Origin: CANRIN01 sp964493515
Lineage (GTDB): Bacteria; Bacillota; Clostridia; Oscillospirales; JAAYOS01
Reading direction: 5' to 3'
Assembly: GCA_964493515.1 (NCBI GenBank)
Contig: CAZBNJ010000024.1
Span: forward strand, 1-24,540
DNA length: 24,540 nt
Shown here: one piece after another, positions 14,460 through 20,849 of the stretch
How positions within the stretch are numbered: position 1 is the stretch's first letter
Layout of the letters: every line of letters starts with the position of its first letter
Translations under genes and position numbers: made by a program
The notes under the pieces: model-generated
Told to the model about the DNA's origin: nothing
Database searches by the model: none
What the model saw: the letters and a program-made list of their open reading frames with translations, nothing else

Positions 14460-14999
14460 ATGAACAGGGGATCTACGATAAAGAAGCTGCTGCTTTCGGT
14501 GCTTTTTCTGCTGCTGGCGATATTCCTGCCGCACCTGACCGCAAGGGTGCCACGGCTTGAGGAAGCGCTCATAGTCATGCACATACCGGTGTATCTCTGC
14601 GGATTTGTCTGCGGAGCGCCGTGGGGATTTGTTGTCGGCATGGTATCGCCGATACTGCGCTCGGTGATATTCGGCGTGCCCGGACTCTACCCCGACGCGG
14701 TGGCGATGATGTTCGAGCTTGCGTTCTACGGACTGCTCGCGGGCGCGTTTTTCGACGTGTTCGGCAAGGCTTTCAAAGCGCGGAGGGTCGGCGCGAGCTA
14801 TCTTGCGCTGATAGTTGCGATGCTTGGAGGCCGCGCGGTCTGGGGACTTGTGCGGCTTGTGATGATGCTTGTAGGCAGCGTGAGCATAACCTGGTCGCAG
14901 TTCGTGTTCTACGCGTTTACAAACGAGTGGTCGGCGATAGTGCTGCACATCCTGATAGTGCCGGGCATCGTGGCGCAGATGTACCGCGCGAGGAAATAG
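14460..14999 (+). CDS. ECF transporter S component (substrate-binding membrane subunit)
   Basis: 179 residues, mostly hydrophobic, with five to six predicted membrane segments. The MHIPVYLCGFVCGAPWGFVVG, SPILRSVIFGVPGLYP and AVAMMFELAFYGLLAG stretches are typical of a clostridial ECF S-component family. S components capture vitamins or other micronutrients and dock on a shared EcfT-EcfA-EcfA' module. No such module lies in the window, as expected for a group II transporter using energising subunits encoded elsewhere. The substrate is not evident. ATG 14460 has GGGGGATAGGG upstream, 20 bp after the SLH protease stop, indicating one operon. Confidence 0.85.
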   Translation: MNRGSTIKKLLLSVLFLLLAIFLPHLTARVPRLEEALIVMHIPVYLCGFVCGAPWGFVVGMVSPILRSVIFGVPGLYPDAVAMMFELAFYGLLAGAFFDVFGKAFKARRVGASYLALIVAMLGGRAVWGLVRLVMMLVGSVSITWSQFVFYAFTNEWSAIVLHILIVPGIVAQMYRARK

Positions 15000-15012
15000 T
15001 GAAATTTCGGTG

Positions 15013-15041
15013 TTGACAAAATTAGTACCATATGGTACTAT
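15013..15041 (+). promoter_or_regulatory. MarR-unit promoter with 18-bp perfect palindromic operator
   Basis: TTGACA (15013-15018) and TACTAT (15036-15041) are 17 bp apart. The palindrome TAGTACCATATGGTACTA (15023-15040) covers most of the spacer and the -10 box, so a bound protein would block RNA polymerase. The adjacent MarR regulator is the obvious candidate. Predicted transcription start is near 15048. Confidence 0.88.
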
Positions 15042-15058
15042 TATTTCGGAGGGACGGT

Positions 15059-15523
15059 TTGAAGACGCAGGGTGGTTTCTTGATGAGCCGGATAAAACTC
15101 ATCAGCGGGCGGCTGTTTGAGCGGACGCTCGCCGAATCGGGCGTGAACGAATTCAACGGCGCGCAGGGCAAGATACTCTATGTGCTGTGGGAGTTCGGCG
15201 ACCAATCGATAGTTGAGATATCCAAGCGCACCGGGCTTGCAAAGACCTCGCTCACGTCCATGCTCGAGCGGATGGAGCAGGCGGGGCTTATCACCAGGAC
15301 CGCCGACGCGGAGGATCGCAGACGGCTGCTCATCTCGCTTACCGAACGCGCGCGGGAGCTGAAGGATGAGTACGACCGGGTGTCCGACCGTGCAAGCGAG
15401 GTGTACTACGAGGGCTTTTCCGAAGCCGAAGTCGCCGAGTTTGAGGACTATCTGCGCCGAATCCTGAAGAATCTCACCGAAGCCTCCGAAAAACTCGAGA
15501 AATCGAGAAGGAAAGAGGAATAG
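15059..15523 (+). CDS. MarR family transcriptional regulator
   Basis: 154 residues from the TTG at 15059, which has GGAGGG 5 bp upstream; the only longer reading starts inside the promoter palindrome and cannot be transcribed from it. An ATG at 15083 is an alternative. The winged helix-turn-helix is clear: SIVEISKRTGLAKTSLTSML (recognition helix) then RMEQAGLITRTADAEDRRRL, the wing with the DxRxR motif. MarR proteins are dimeric repressors relieved by phenolic ligands or oxidation. With TTG, the leader is only about 11 nt and the ribosome site lies at the very 5' end of the mRNA. It probably represses itself and the next gene. Confidence 0.93.
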   Translation: MKTQGGFLMSRIKLISGRLFERTLAESGVNEFNGAQGKILYVLWEFGDQSIVEISKRTGLAKTSLTSMLERMEQAGLITRTADAEDRRRLLISLTERARELKDEYDRVSDRASEVYYEGFSEAEVAEFEDYLRRILKNLTEASEKLEKSRRKEE

Positions 15524-15525
15524 CC

Positions 15526-16095
15526 ATGACCAAAATATCTCTGCCCGAGGCATCGAACTCGTTCTGTCCGCAGTCATTGTTCGTGTATGGCACATACAAG
15601 GAGGACGGCAGTCCGAACTTCGGGCTGTTCAGTTGGGTCTCGTATATGTGGGACAGCGAGTTCGGCGTGATAGCGTCCATAGGAGAGCCAAAGCTGACGC
15701 TTGATATGATACGCGAAAAGCGCGTGTTCTCGGCAAACCTGGTAAACGAGGAGCTGCTCGACGCAGCATACTACTTCGGCACGCACAGCGGCGCGGACGA
15801 GGACAAGGTCGCGGCGACCGGTGTGAAGGTCGCGCGCGGCGAGAAGCTGGACGTACCGACGCTCGCCGACAGTCCGTGGACGTTCGAGCTGGAGGCGACC
15901 AAGATAATCGACCTCGCCGAGGGCGGCGGCGCGGTACTGTTCTGCAAGATACACAACACGTCGGTCGACGAGCGGCTGGTCGACAGCTCGCTTGCCGCCG
16001 AGGAGCGGCTGCGGCTCTGCTCGCCGGTGCGCTATGTGGACGGCAAGTTCTTCTCCGGCAACGACGGCAGGCGGCTCGGCGACTTCGAGGGCTGA
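15526..16095 (+). CDS. Flavin reductase-like (FMN-binding split barrel) protein
   Basis: 189 residues of the flavin reductase-like family. Signs are an N-terminal PQSLFVYGTYKEDGSPNFGLF strand pair, FGVIASIGEPKLTLDMIREK where the FMN-phosphate loop is expected, and VFSANLVNEELLDAAYYFG. Members bind FMN and reduce flavins or act as quinone or nitro-compound reductases; the precise substrate is unclear. It starts 2 bp after the MarR stop, so it is in the same operon and probably induced by the MarR ligand. This suggests handling of an aromatic or electrophilic compound, which is inference. A strong hairpin follows. Confidence 0.9.
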   Translation: MTKISLPEASNSFCPQSLFVYGTYKEDGSPNFGLFSWVSYMWDSEFGVIASIGEPKLTLDMIREKRVFSANLVNEELLDAAYYFGTHSGADEDKVAATGVKVARGEKLDVPTLADSPWTFELEATKIIDLAEGGGAVLFCKIHNTSVDERLVDSSLAAEERLRLCSPVRYVDGKFFSGNDGRRLGDFEG

Positions 16096-16111
16096 GCGAA
16101 ACGCAGATAAA

Positions 16112-16149
16112 AACAAGGATGCGTACCCGAGTGGGCGCGCATCCTTGTT
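16112..16149. terminator. Bidirectional intrinsic terminator
   Basis: Perfect 12-bp arms, AACAAGGATGCG (16112-16123) and CGCATCCTTGTT (16138-16149), enclose a 14-nt loop. On the minus strand a run of five T follows; on the plus strand ATATTTT follows. It sits between the convergent flavin-reductase-like and LacI-family genes and can serve both. Confidence 0.92.
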
Positions 16150-16159
16150 ATATTTTGCG

Positions 16160-17167
16160 TTAATCCTTTGTCGGATCGGTCGAACCGCGCACGATTATGC
16201 TGTGGTCGAGCAGTATCCGCTTCGGGGTGGTTTTTTCGCCGCTCATAATGCCGGCGAGCATTCGTATCGACTCGGCGCCCATCTCGAAAAACGGCTGTGC
16301 CACGGTGGTTATCCGGGGGAAAGCGGTGGCAGAGCGACGGTTGTCGAATCCGGTGACCGCGACCTCCTGCGGTATGCGAATACCGGCACGCAGAAGCGTG
16401 TTGACAAAGCCGAGCGCGGTCGCGTCGTTGACGCAGACCACCGCGTCCGGACGCTCGTCCTTGGGCAGCTTCAGCCACTGTTGCGCCACATTGGCAGCGC
16501 CGTCGTAGCTGTTTGTCATCCACTCGAACAGGTGAATAGACTGTCTGTCCTCTGAGATACCGCCGTCCTTCAGCGCTCGCCGAAAGCCGTTTTCGCGCTC
16601 TATCGAGTAGTGCATGGTGTGATTCGGAATGCTGCGGTGCCCTATGAAGGCAAAGCGCTTGCGGCCGCCCTTTATCAGCATCTCGGTCATCTGATAGCAC
16701 GCCGCCTCATCGTCTATCGACACCGCGTACGACTCGGGTATATCGAGATAGTCGGCGCACTGAACGACGGGACATCTGCGGCACAGCTCTATCTTCTGCT
16801 CGTCGTCGGTGAAGAAGTTCATAAACATTATGCCGCCCGCAAGTCCGTTTTCAAAGTATTTCAGCGCATCGTTGTCGCTGTTCAGCGGGGAATAGGAGAG
16901 GATGATGTCGTATCCAAGCTCCTTTGCCGCCGAGGCCGCTCCGCGTATCATGTCGTCGTCTATCACGCCGCTGACAACAAGTATGGTGCGATTTTTGCTG
17001 CGACCCAGGTTGCGTCCGACGATATTCGGTCGGTAGTCGAGCTTTTCTATCGCGTCGAGCACGAGCTTCCGTGTCTTATCGCTCACCTTGTAGTTGTTGT
17101 TCAGCACGCGTGAGACGGTGGCGGCGGATACTCCCGACACCCTTGCAACGTCTTGTATCGTTGCCAT
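16160..17167 (-). CDS. LacI family transcriptional regulator
   Basis: 335 residues, standard length. The N-terminal helix-turn-helix (1-50: MATIQDVARVSGVSAATVSR, then VLNNNYKVSDKTRKLVLDAI) and hinge helix (LDYRPNIVGRNL) precede a periplasmic-binding-protein-like sensor domain with GGIMFMNF, RKRFAFIGH and AVTGFDNR. Such regulators sense sugars or other small metabolites. ATG 17167 has GGAGG 8 bp upstream. It lies 66 bp downstream of the oxidoreductase gene on the same strand, with a hairpin between. A LacI-type operator is found at the oxidoreductase promoter and is the likely binding site. Confidence 0.96.
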   Translation of the reverse strand: MATIQDVARVSGVSAATVSRVLNNNYKVSDKTRKLVLDAIEKLDYRPNIVGRNLGRSKNRTILVVSGVIDDDMIRGAASAAKELGYDIILSYSPLNSDNDALKYFENGLAGGIMFMNFFTDDEQKIELCRRCPVVQCADYLDIPESYAVSIDDEAACYQMTEMLIKGGRKRFAFIGHRSIPNHTMHYSIERENGFRRALKDGGISEDRQSIHLFEWMTNSYDGAANVAQQWLKLPKDERPDAVVCVNDATALGFVNTLLRAGIRIPQEVAVTGFDNRRSATAFPRITTVAQPFFEMGAESIRMLAGIMSGEKTTPKRILLDHSIIVRGSTDPTKD

Positions 17168-17193
17168 TCAAGAATCCTCCGGGATATAAAATT

Positions 17194-17219
17194 GGGGCGA
17201 AACCGTGTGGCTTCGCCCC
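17194..17219 (-). terminator. Hairpin between oxidoreductase and LacI-family genes (weak terminator)
   Basis: Arms of 11 bp (17209-17219 with 17194-17204, one G-U pair) enclose a 4-nt loop; on the minus strand AATTTTAT follows. The short T-run suggests partial termination, lowering regulator expression relative to the enzyme, or an mRNA-end stabiliser. Confidence 0.6.
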
Positions 17220-17233
17220 GATGAATCAGTCGA

Positions 17234-18358
17234 TCACTCGAAGTCTATCGTGGCGCCGGTGGCGTCCGATTCAAGCGCGGCCTCCATGAGCTTGAGGATG
17301 CGCAGAGCCTGCTCGTTGGTAACTATCTGCTCGGCCTTGCCGTTGATGACGTCGCAGAGGTTCGAGTACAACTCGTTGTGGTCATAGGTGAAGTCGGGCA
17401 GCGGCAGATCGTCGGTCGAGCCGGCGTCGCGCGGTGCCATCGTCTTGGACAGGCCCTCGCCCATGAGTATCGGGGTCGCGTCCTTGTCCTCCCAGCTCTT
17501 GAGGATGACCATGTGTCCGGCGTCGCGGAAGTCCTTTATTATCGCGGAACCCTGATCGCCGGTCATGTACCAGTTCGGCAGGGTGATGAAGTTGCAGGTG
17601 CCGACCTCGACGGTGGCGGTTATGCCGCTCTCCCAGGTCATGTTCATGATGAAGCCGTCGTCGACCTCGTCGTTTGTGACGTGGGTCATGTGGGCATAGA
17701 CCTTCTTTATCTTGCCGGGGATCATCAGAACGAGACGGTCGAGCAGATGGACGCCCCAGTCAAACATCATTCCGCCGCCCTTTGCCTTGATGCCGCGCCA
17801 GTCGCCCGGAATGCCGCGCGAGCCCTGATAGCGGCTCTCGACGTGGTAGACGTCGCCGATGAGCTTCTCGTCGAAAATCTTCTTCATGGTCAGATAGTCC
17901 TTGTCCCAGCGACGGTTCTGACGCGGATAGAAGACCTTGCCGGTCTCCTTGACGACAGCCATGACATCCTCGAGGTCCTTGCTGTTCATCATGACCGGCT
18001 TCTCGCACAGGACGTGCTTTCCGGCACGCAGCGAGCGGATGGCGAGATCCTTGTGGTCGTCGTTCGGGGTGGCGATGAGAACGACGTCGACCTTGTCGTC
18101 CGCCAGTATCTCCTCGAAGCTCGAGTAGGTGTGATAGCCGAGGCCGCGCGACCACTCCTGACGCTCCTCCTTGATGTCGAAGGTGCCCGCAAGCACCATC
18201 TTCTTCGATATGTCGGTATCCGAAGGAAGACGCTCGCGACCCTTGGTGCCGTCGTTCTTCCAGACGGTCTGACCGCTTCCGCTTCCGATGGCAACGGCGT
18301 GACCGCCGCCCATGCCGCCGCAGCCGACTATTGCTACTGCTATCTTGTTGTCGATCAT
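17234..18358 (-). CDS. Gfo/Idh/MocA family NAD(P)-dependent oxidoreductase
   Basis: 374 residues. The N-terminal Rossmann fold has VAIVGCGGMGGGHAVAI, then an extended segment (about 28-55) before the second beta strand, then VDVVLIATPNDDHKDLA and the family hallmark GKHVLCEKPV with Lys120. The C-terminal alpha/beta domain has MMFDWGVHLLDRLV, resembling the family's DxGxHxxD active-site motif, with Asp and His conserved. The family oxidises or reduces sugars, inositols and related compounds using NAD(P); the substrate here is not identifiable. ATG 18358 has GGAGG upstream. Expression is probably controlled by the LacI-family protein encoded next. Confidence 0.93.
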   Translation of the reverse strand: MIDNKIAVAIVGCGGMGGGHAVAIGSGSGQTVWKNDGTKGRERLPSDTDISKKMVLAGTFDIKEERQEWSRGLGYHTYSSFEEILADDKVDVVLIATPNDDHKDLAIRSLRAGKHVLCEKPVMMNSKDLEDVMAVVKETGKVFYPRQNRRWDKDYLTMKKIFDEKLIGDVYHVESRYQGSRGIPGDWRGIKAKGGGMMFDWGVHLLDRLVLMIPGKIKKVYAHMTHVTNDEVDDGFIMNMTWESGITATVEVGTCNFITLPNWYMTGDQGSAIIKDFRDAGHMVILKSWEDKDATPILMGEGLSKTMAPRDAGSTDDLPLPDFTYDHNELYSNLCDVINGKAEQIVTNEQALRILKLMEAALESDATGATIDFE

Positions 18359-18396
18359 AACTGAAATTACCTCCGTCTTTTTGGTGTAGGTTACAA

Positions 18397-18412
18397 AAGT
18401 AATCGTTTACTT
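18397..18412 (-). promoter_or_regulatory. Putative LacI-family operator
   Basis: AAGTAATCGTTTACTT is a 16-bp palindrome with a central CG and only one mismatched base pair, typical of LacI/GalR-class operators. It spans about +4 to +19 of the predicted oxidoreductase transcript, where binding would block initiation or early elongation. Confidence 0.8.
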
Positions 18413-18422
18413 CTCATTTTTC

Positions 18423-18451
18423 ATTATCACATTTTTACATATGATTGTCAA
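18423..18451 (-). promoter_or_regulatory. Promoter for the oxidoreductase-LacI unit
   Basis: On the minus strand TTGACA (18446-18451) and GATAAT (18423-18428) are 17 bp apart; the start would be near 18416. It is back to back with the ABC-F promoter, the two -35 boxes being 12 bp apart. Confidence 0.87.
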
Positions 18452-18463
18452 GAAAAATTTTTC

Positions 18464-18492
18464 TTGCTTTTCCTCGAAAAACGCGCTATAAT
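18464..18492 (+). promoter_or_regulatory. Promoter for the ABC-F leader and gene
   Basis: TTGCTT (18464-18469) and a perfect TATAAT (18487-18492) are 17 bp apart. The start near 18499 gives a leader of about 265 nt before the ABC-F ATG, unusually long for this window. An 18-bp perfect palindrome (18449-18466) straddles the divergent -35 boxes. Confidence 0.82.
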
Positions 18493-18541
18493 CAAGGGGA
18501 CGGAGCGGGACTCCGAATTTACGCAGGGAGGTACGGCGGGT

Positions 18542-18643
18542 ATGTCGCGTGATGTGCTCAAGGTCGTGTGTCGTTTCACATACAAGACGGCGTCTATGGG
18601 TACAGCTATGCCCAAAATCGCATACCGACCGACCTGTATCTGA
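18542..18643 (+). CDS. Putative 33-codon leader peptide of the ABC-F attenuator
   Basis: A 33-residue open frame beginning MSRDVLKVV and ending YRPTCI, with GGGAGG (18526-18531) 10 bp before the ATG. It ends 12 nt before the first arm of the downstream hairpin set, where a stalled ribosome could change folding. No homologue is recognised. An overlapping GTG-initiated frame (18568-18837) also exists but has no good ribosome site and overlaps the ABC-F start. Coding status is inferred from the ribosome site and position. Confidence 0.4.
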   Translation: MSRDVLKVVCRFTYKTASMGTAMPKIAYRPTCI

Positions 18644-18654
18644 CGAAAAACGGA

Positions 18655-18726
18655 GCGGGTCGTGCCCGCGCCGTGCTTATCAAGCCGATTTTCGGAGCCG
18701 CGGGATGCCGTGGCTCTTTACTTTTG
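18655..18726 (+). promoter_or_regulatory. Candidate transcription attenuator before the ABC-F gene
   Basis: Four segments can pair in alternative ways. GCGGG (18655-18659) pairs with CCCGC (18665-18669). CCCGCG (18665-18670) can instead pair with CGCGGG (18699-18704). The latter is part of a 10-bp hairpin (18694-18703 with 18708-18717, two G-U pairs, loop GATG) followed by the T-rich TTACTTTTG. This is the anti-antiterminator/antiterminator/terminator pattern of ribosome-mediated attenuation. Folding was judged by eye. Confidence 0.55.
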
Positions 18727-18763
18727 CGGGCAATAAACCAATATATTGCCGGAGGAAAAAGAA

Positions 18764-20674
18764 ATGCCTATTTTGAATGTGAACGGAGTCGGAAAGGACT
18801 TCGGAGATGTTTTGGTGCTGGACGATGTGACCTTTGAGCTTCAGCCGGGCGAGCGCGTCGGGCTGATAGGGGATAACGGCACCGGTAAGACGACGCTGTT
18901 TAAGATAATTTCGGGTGAGTACCGCGCCGACCGCGGAAACGTGCACATCACACCGTCCGCGCGTGTCGGGGTGCTCGACCAGATACCGAACTATCCGGCG
19001 GGAACGACCGTTGAGATGGTGCTGCGCGAGGCGTTCAAGCGGCTGGACGACATGGCTGCCCGTATGCGCGAGCTGGAGAAGGCGATGGCGGACGGCGACG
19101 AGCGCGCCATGCGGGAGTACAGCGCGCTTGAGACCGAGTACGCGGCGAGCGGCGGCTATGACACCGAGGTAAATCTCAGCAAGGTCGCAAACGGACTGGA
19201 CATCACGCCGATGCTCGGAGAGCAGTGGGAGAAGCTCAGCGGCGGCGAGCGCACGCGGATAAATCTCGCGCGCATGGTGCTCACCGACGTAGACCTCATG
19301 CTGCTCGACGAGCCGACAAACCACCTCGACATCCAGTCGACCGAGTGGCTGGAGGAGTATCTCTCGACCTTCAAGGGCGCGGTGCTGATAATCTCGCACG
19401 ACCGCTACTTCCTCGACCGCAGCGTCACGCGGATAATCGAGGTCGAGGCGCACACGACCAAGTCGTGGCCGGGCAACTACTCGGCGTTCCTGCGCCAGAA
19501 GGAGGAGTACATCAAGGCCGCCGAGGCGCAGCTCGCAAAGATAGAGAAAAAGACCAAGCAGTTGGAGGACGCGGCAAAGCGCATACGGCTGTGGGCGTTT
19601 ATGGGCAGCGACTGGATGATACGTCAGGCACAGTCGATAGAAAAGCGCATCGAGCGCATGAAAGCGAGCGCGCCGGTCATCGTAAAGCAGGGCAAGAATC
19701 TGCGCGCGACCTTCGGAGCGACACGTCGATCCGGAGAGGATGTGCTCAGCGTGACCGGACTTCGCAAGAGCTTCGACGACCGCACGCTCTTTTCGGAGGT
19801 CGAGCTTGAGATAAAGAAGGACGACCGCGTGGGGCTTATCGGCGCAAACGGCGCGGGCAAGACCACGCTGCTTAACATCCTGCTCGGAAAGCTCCCTCAG
19901 GACGAGGGTATCGTCAGATGGGGCGCAGGGGTTAAGATAGCCTATCTTCCGCAGCATGTCAGCTTTGAGTATGAGCACACGACGGTGGTGGACAGCGTCG
20001 CGCGGAGCCTGAACGTGAGCGAGAGCCGTGCGCGGGAGATACTTGGCCCGTTCAACTTCCGAGGCGAGGACGTGTTCAAGAACATCGACACGCTGTCCGG
20101 CGGCGAGAAGAGCCGGCTGCGGCTGTGCATACTGATGCAGGGCGGCGTGAACGTGCTGATACTCGACGAGCCGACAAACCATCTGGACATACGCTCGCGC
20201 GAGTGGCTGGAAAACGCGCTCGAGCAGTTCGACGGCACGCTGCTTCTGGTGTCGCACGACCGCTACTTCCTGGAAAAATTCGCCACGCGCATATGGTCGG
20301 TCGAGCAGGGCGGCATAATCGATTTTGACGGCGGCTACGGCGAGTATCGAGTGATAAGCGAGGAGCTTCGCCGCACGCGCGAGTCGAACGCGCCGATAAA
20401 GCAGCCGGAGAAGAAGCCCGAACCGAAAAAGGAGGCGGAACCGCAGCCGAAACGGTCGAGGGAGACCGACGCGCTGCGCAAGAAGGTGCCGATAATCGAG
20501 CAGCGCATATCGCGGCTGGAGGCGCACCTCAAGGAGATAGACGAGTGGCTGTATGAGGCGTCGACCGACCACGTCAAGCTCGGCGAGCTGCTGAACGAAC
20601 GGGAGGACACCGAGCACCGCGTGGACGAGCTGATGCGCGAGTGGGAGGAGATAATGACAACGCTGGGTGACTAA
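18764..20674 (+). CDS. ABC-F family ATPase
   Basis: 636 residues from ATG 18764, with GGAGG 9 bp upstream. Two ABC domains are joined by a linker: Walker A GDNGTGKTT (Lys42) and GANGAGKTT (Lys366), signatures LSGGERTRI and LSGGEKSRL, and two Walker B-DEPTNHLD motifs. No transmembrane segments are present, so it is a soluble ABC-F protein that acts on the ribosome E-site. The charged interdomain linker (about 235-305) and a Lys/Glu/Pro-rich stretch leading to a C-terminal coiled coil (about 545-636) resemble Uup/YdiF types. It could be a housekeeping translation factor or an antibiotic-resistance ABC-F; the long structured leader favours drug- or translation-responsive control. Confidence 0.93.
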   Translation: MPILNVNGVGKDFGDVLVLDDVTFELQPGERVGLIGDNGTGKTTLFKIISGEYRADRGNVHITPSARVGVLDQIPNYPAGTTVEMVLREAFKRLDDMAARMRELEKAMADGDERAMREYSALETEYAASGGYDTEVNLSKVANGLDITPMLGEQWEKLSGGERTRINLARMVLTDVDLMLLDEPTNHLDIQSTEWLEEYLSTFKGAVLIISHDRYFLDRSVTRIIEVEAHTTKSWPGNYSAFLRQKEEYIKAAEAQLAKIEKKTKQLEDAAKRIRLWAFMGSDWMIRQAQSIEKRIERMKASAPVIVKQGKNLRATFGATRRSGEDVLSVTGLRKSFDDRTLFSEVELEIKKDDRVGLIGANGAGKTTLLNILLGKLPQDEGIVRWGAGVKIAYLPQHVSFEYEHTTVVDSVARSLNVSESRAREILGPFNFRGEDVFKNIDTLSGGEKSRLRLCILMQGGVNVLILDEPTNHLDIRSREWLENALEQFDGTLLLVSHDRYFLEKFATRIWSVEQGGIIDFDGGYGEYRVISEELRRTRESNAPIKQPEKKPEPKKEAEPQPKRSRETDALRKKVPIIEQRISRLEAHLKEIDEWLYEASTDHVKLGELLNEREDTEHRVDELMREWEEIMTTLGD

Positions 20675-20761
20675 GCGCAGGCGAATAACGAACCGATGAA
20701 TTGTTGCAAAAGTATCCATATACGGCGTGCACTTCAACTGCAAAATTATCTATTTGGTGTA

Positions 20762-20790
20762 TTGCAAACAGCCGCACAGCGGCATATAAT
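20762..20790 (+). promoter_or_regulatory. Promoter for the aminotransferase-purB unit
   Basis: TTGCAA (20762-20767) and a perfect TATAAT (20785-20790) are 17 bp apart; the start would be near 20797. The spacer contains the small inverted repeat GCCGC-ACA-GCGGC (20771-20783). The region from the ABC-F stop to here shows no clear terminator. Confidence 0.75.
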
Positions 20791-20849
20791 AAGTTGTTGT
20801 GACTATGCAAGAGCAGGAAAATCGAACTTGCAAAATACGGAGGGCATAT

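Noticed and set aside
15032..15058. ATG at 15032 as the MarR start
   Set aside because: It lies within the promoter palindrome and upstream of the predicted transcription start, with no ribosome site; TTG 15059 has GGAGGG at the right distance.
18568..18837. GTG-initiated 89-codon open frame in the ABC-F leader
   Set aside because: No ribosome binding site precedes the GTG, it overlaps the ABC-F start in another frame, and it matches no family I know. A decayed gene remnant is possible but the attenuator reading explains the region better.
18680..20743. Long minus-strand open frame opposite the ABC-F gene
   Set aside because: It mirrors a well-supported ABC-F coding sequence and has no recognisable motif; it is explained by codon bias on the opposite strand.
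20762..20790. GCCGC-ACA-GCGGC inverted repeat in the aminotransferase promoter spacer as an operator
   Set aside because: Arms of five bases with a 3-nt gap are easily found by chance in GC-rich DNA, and no neighbouring regulator points to it.
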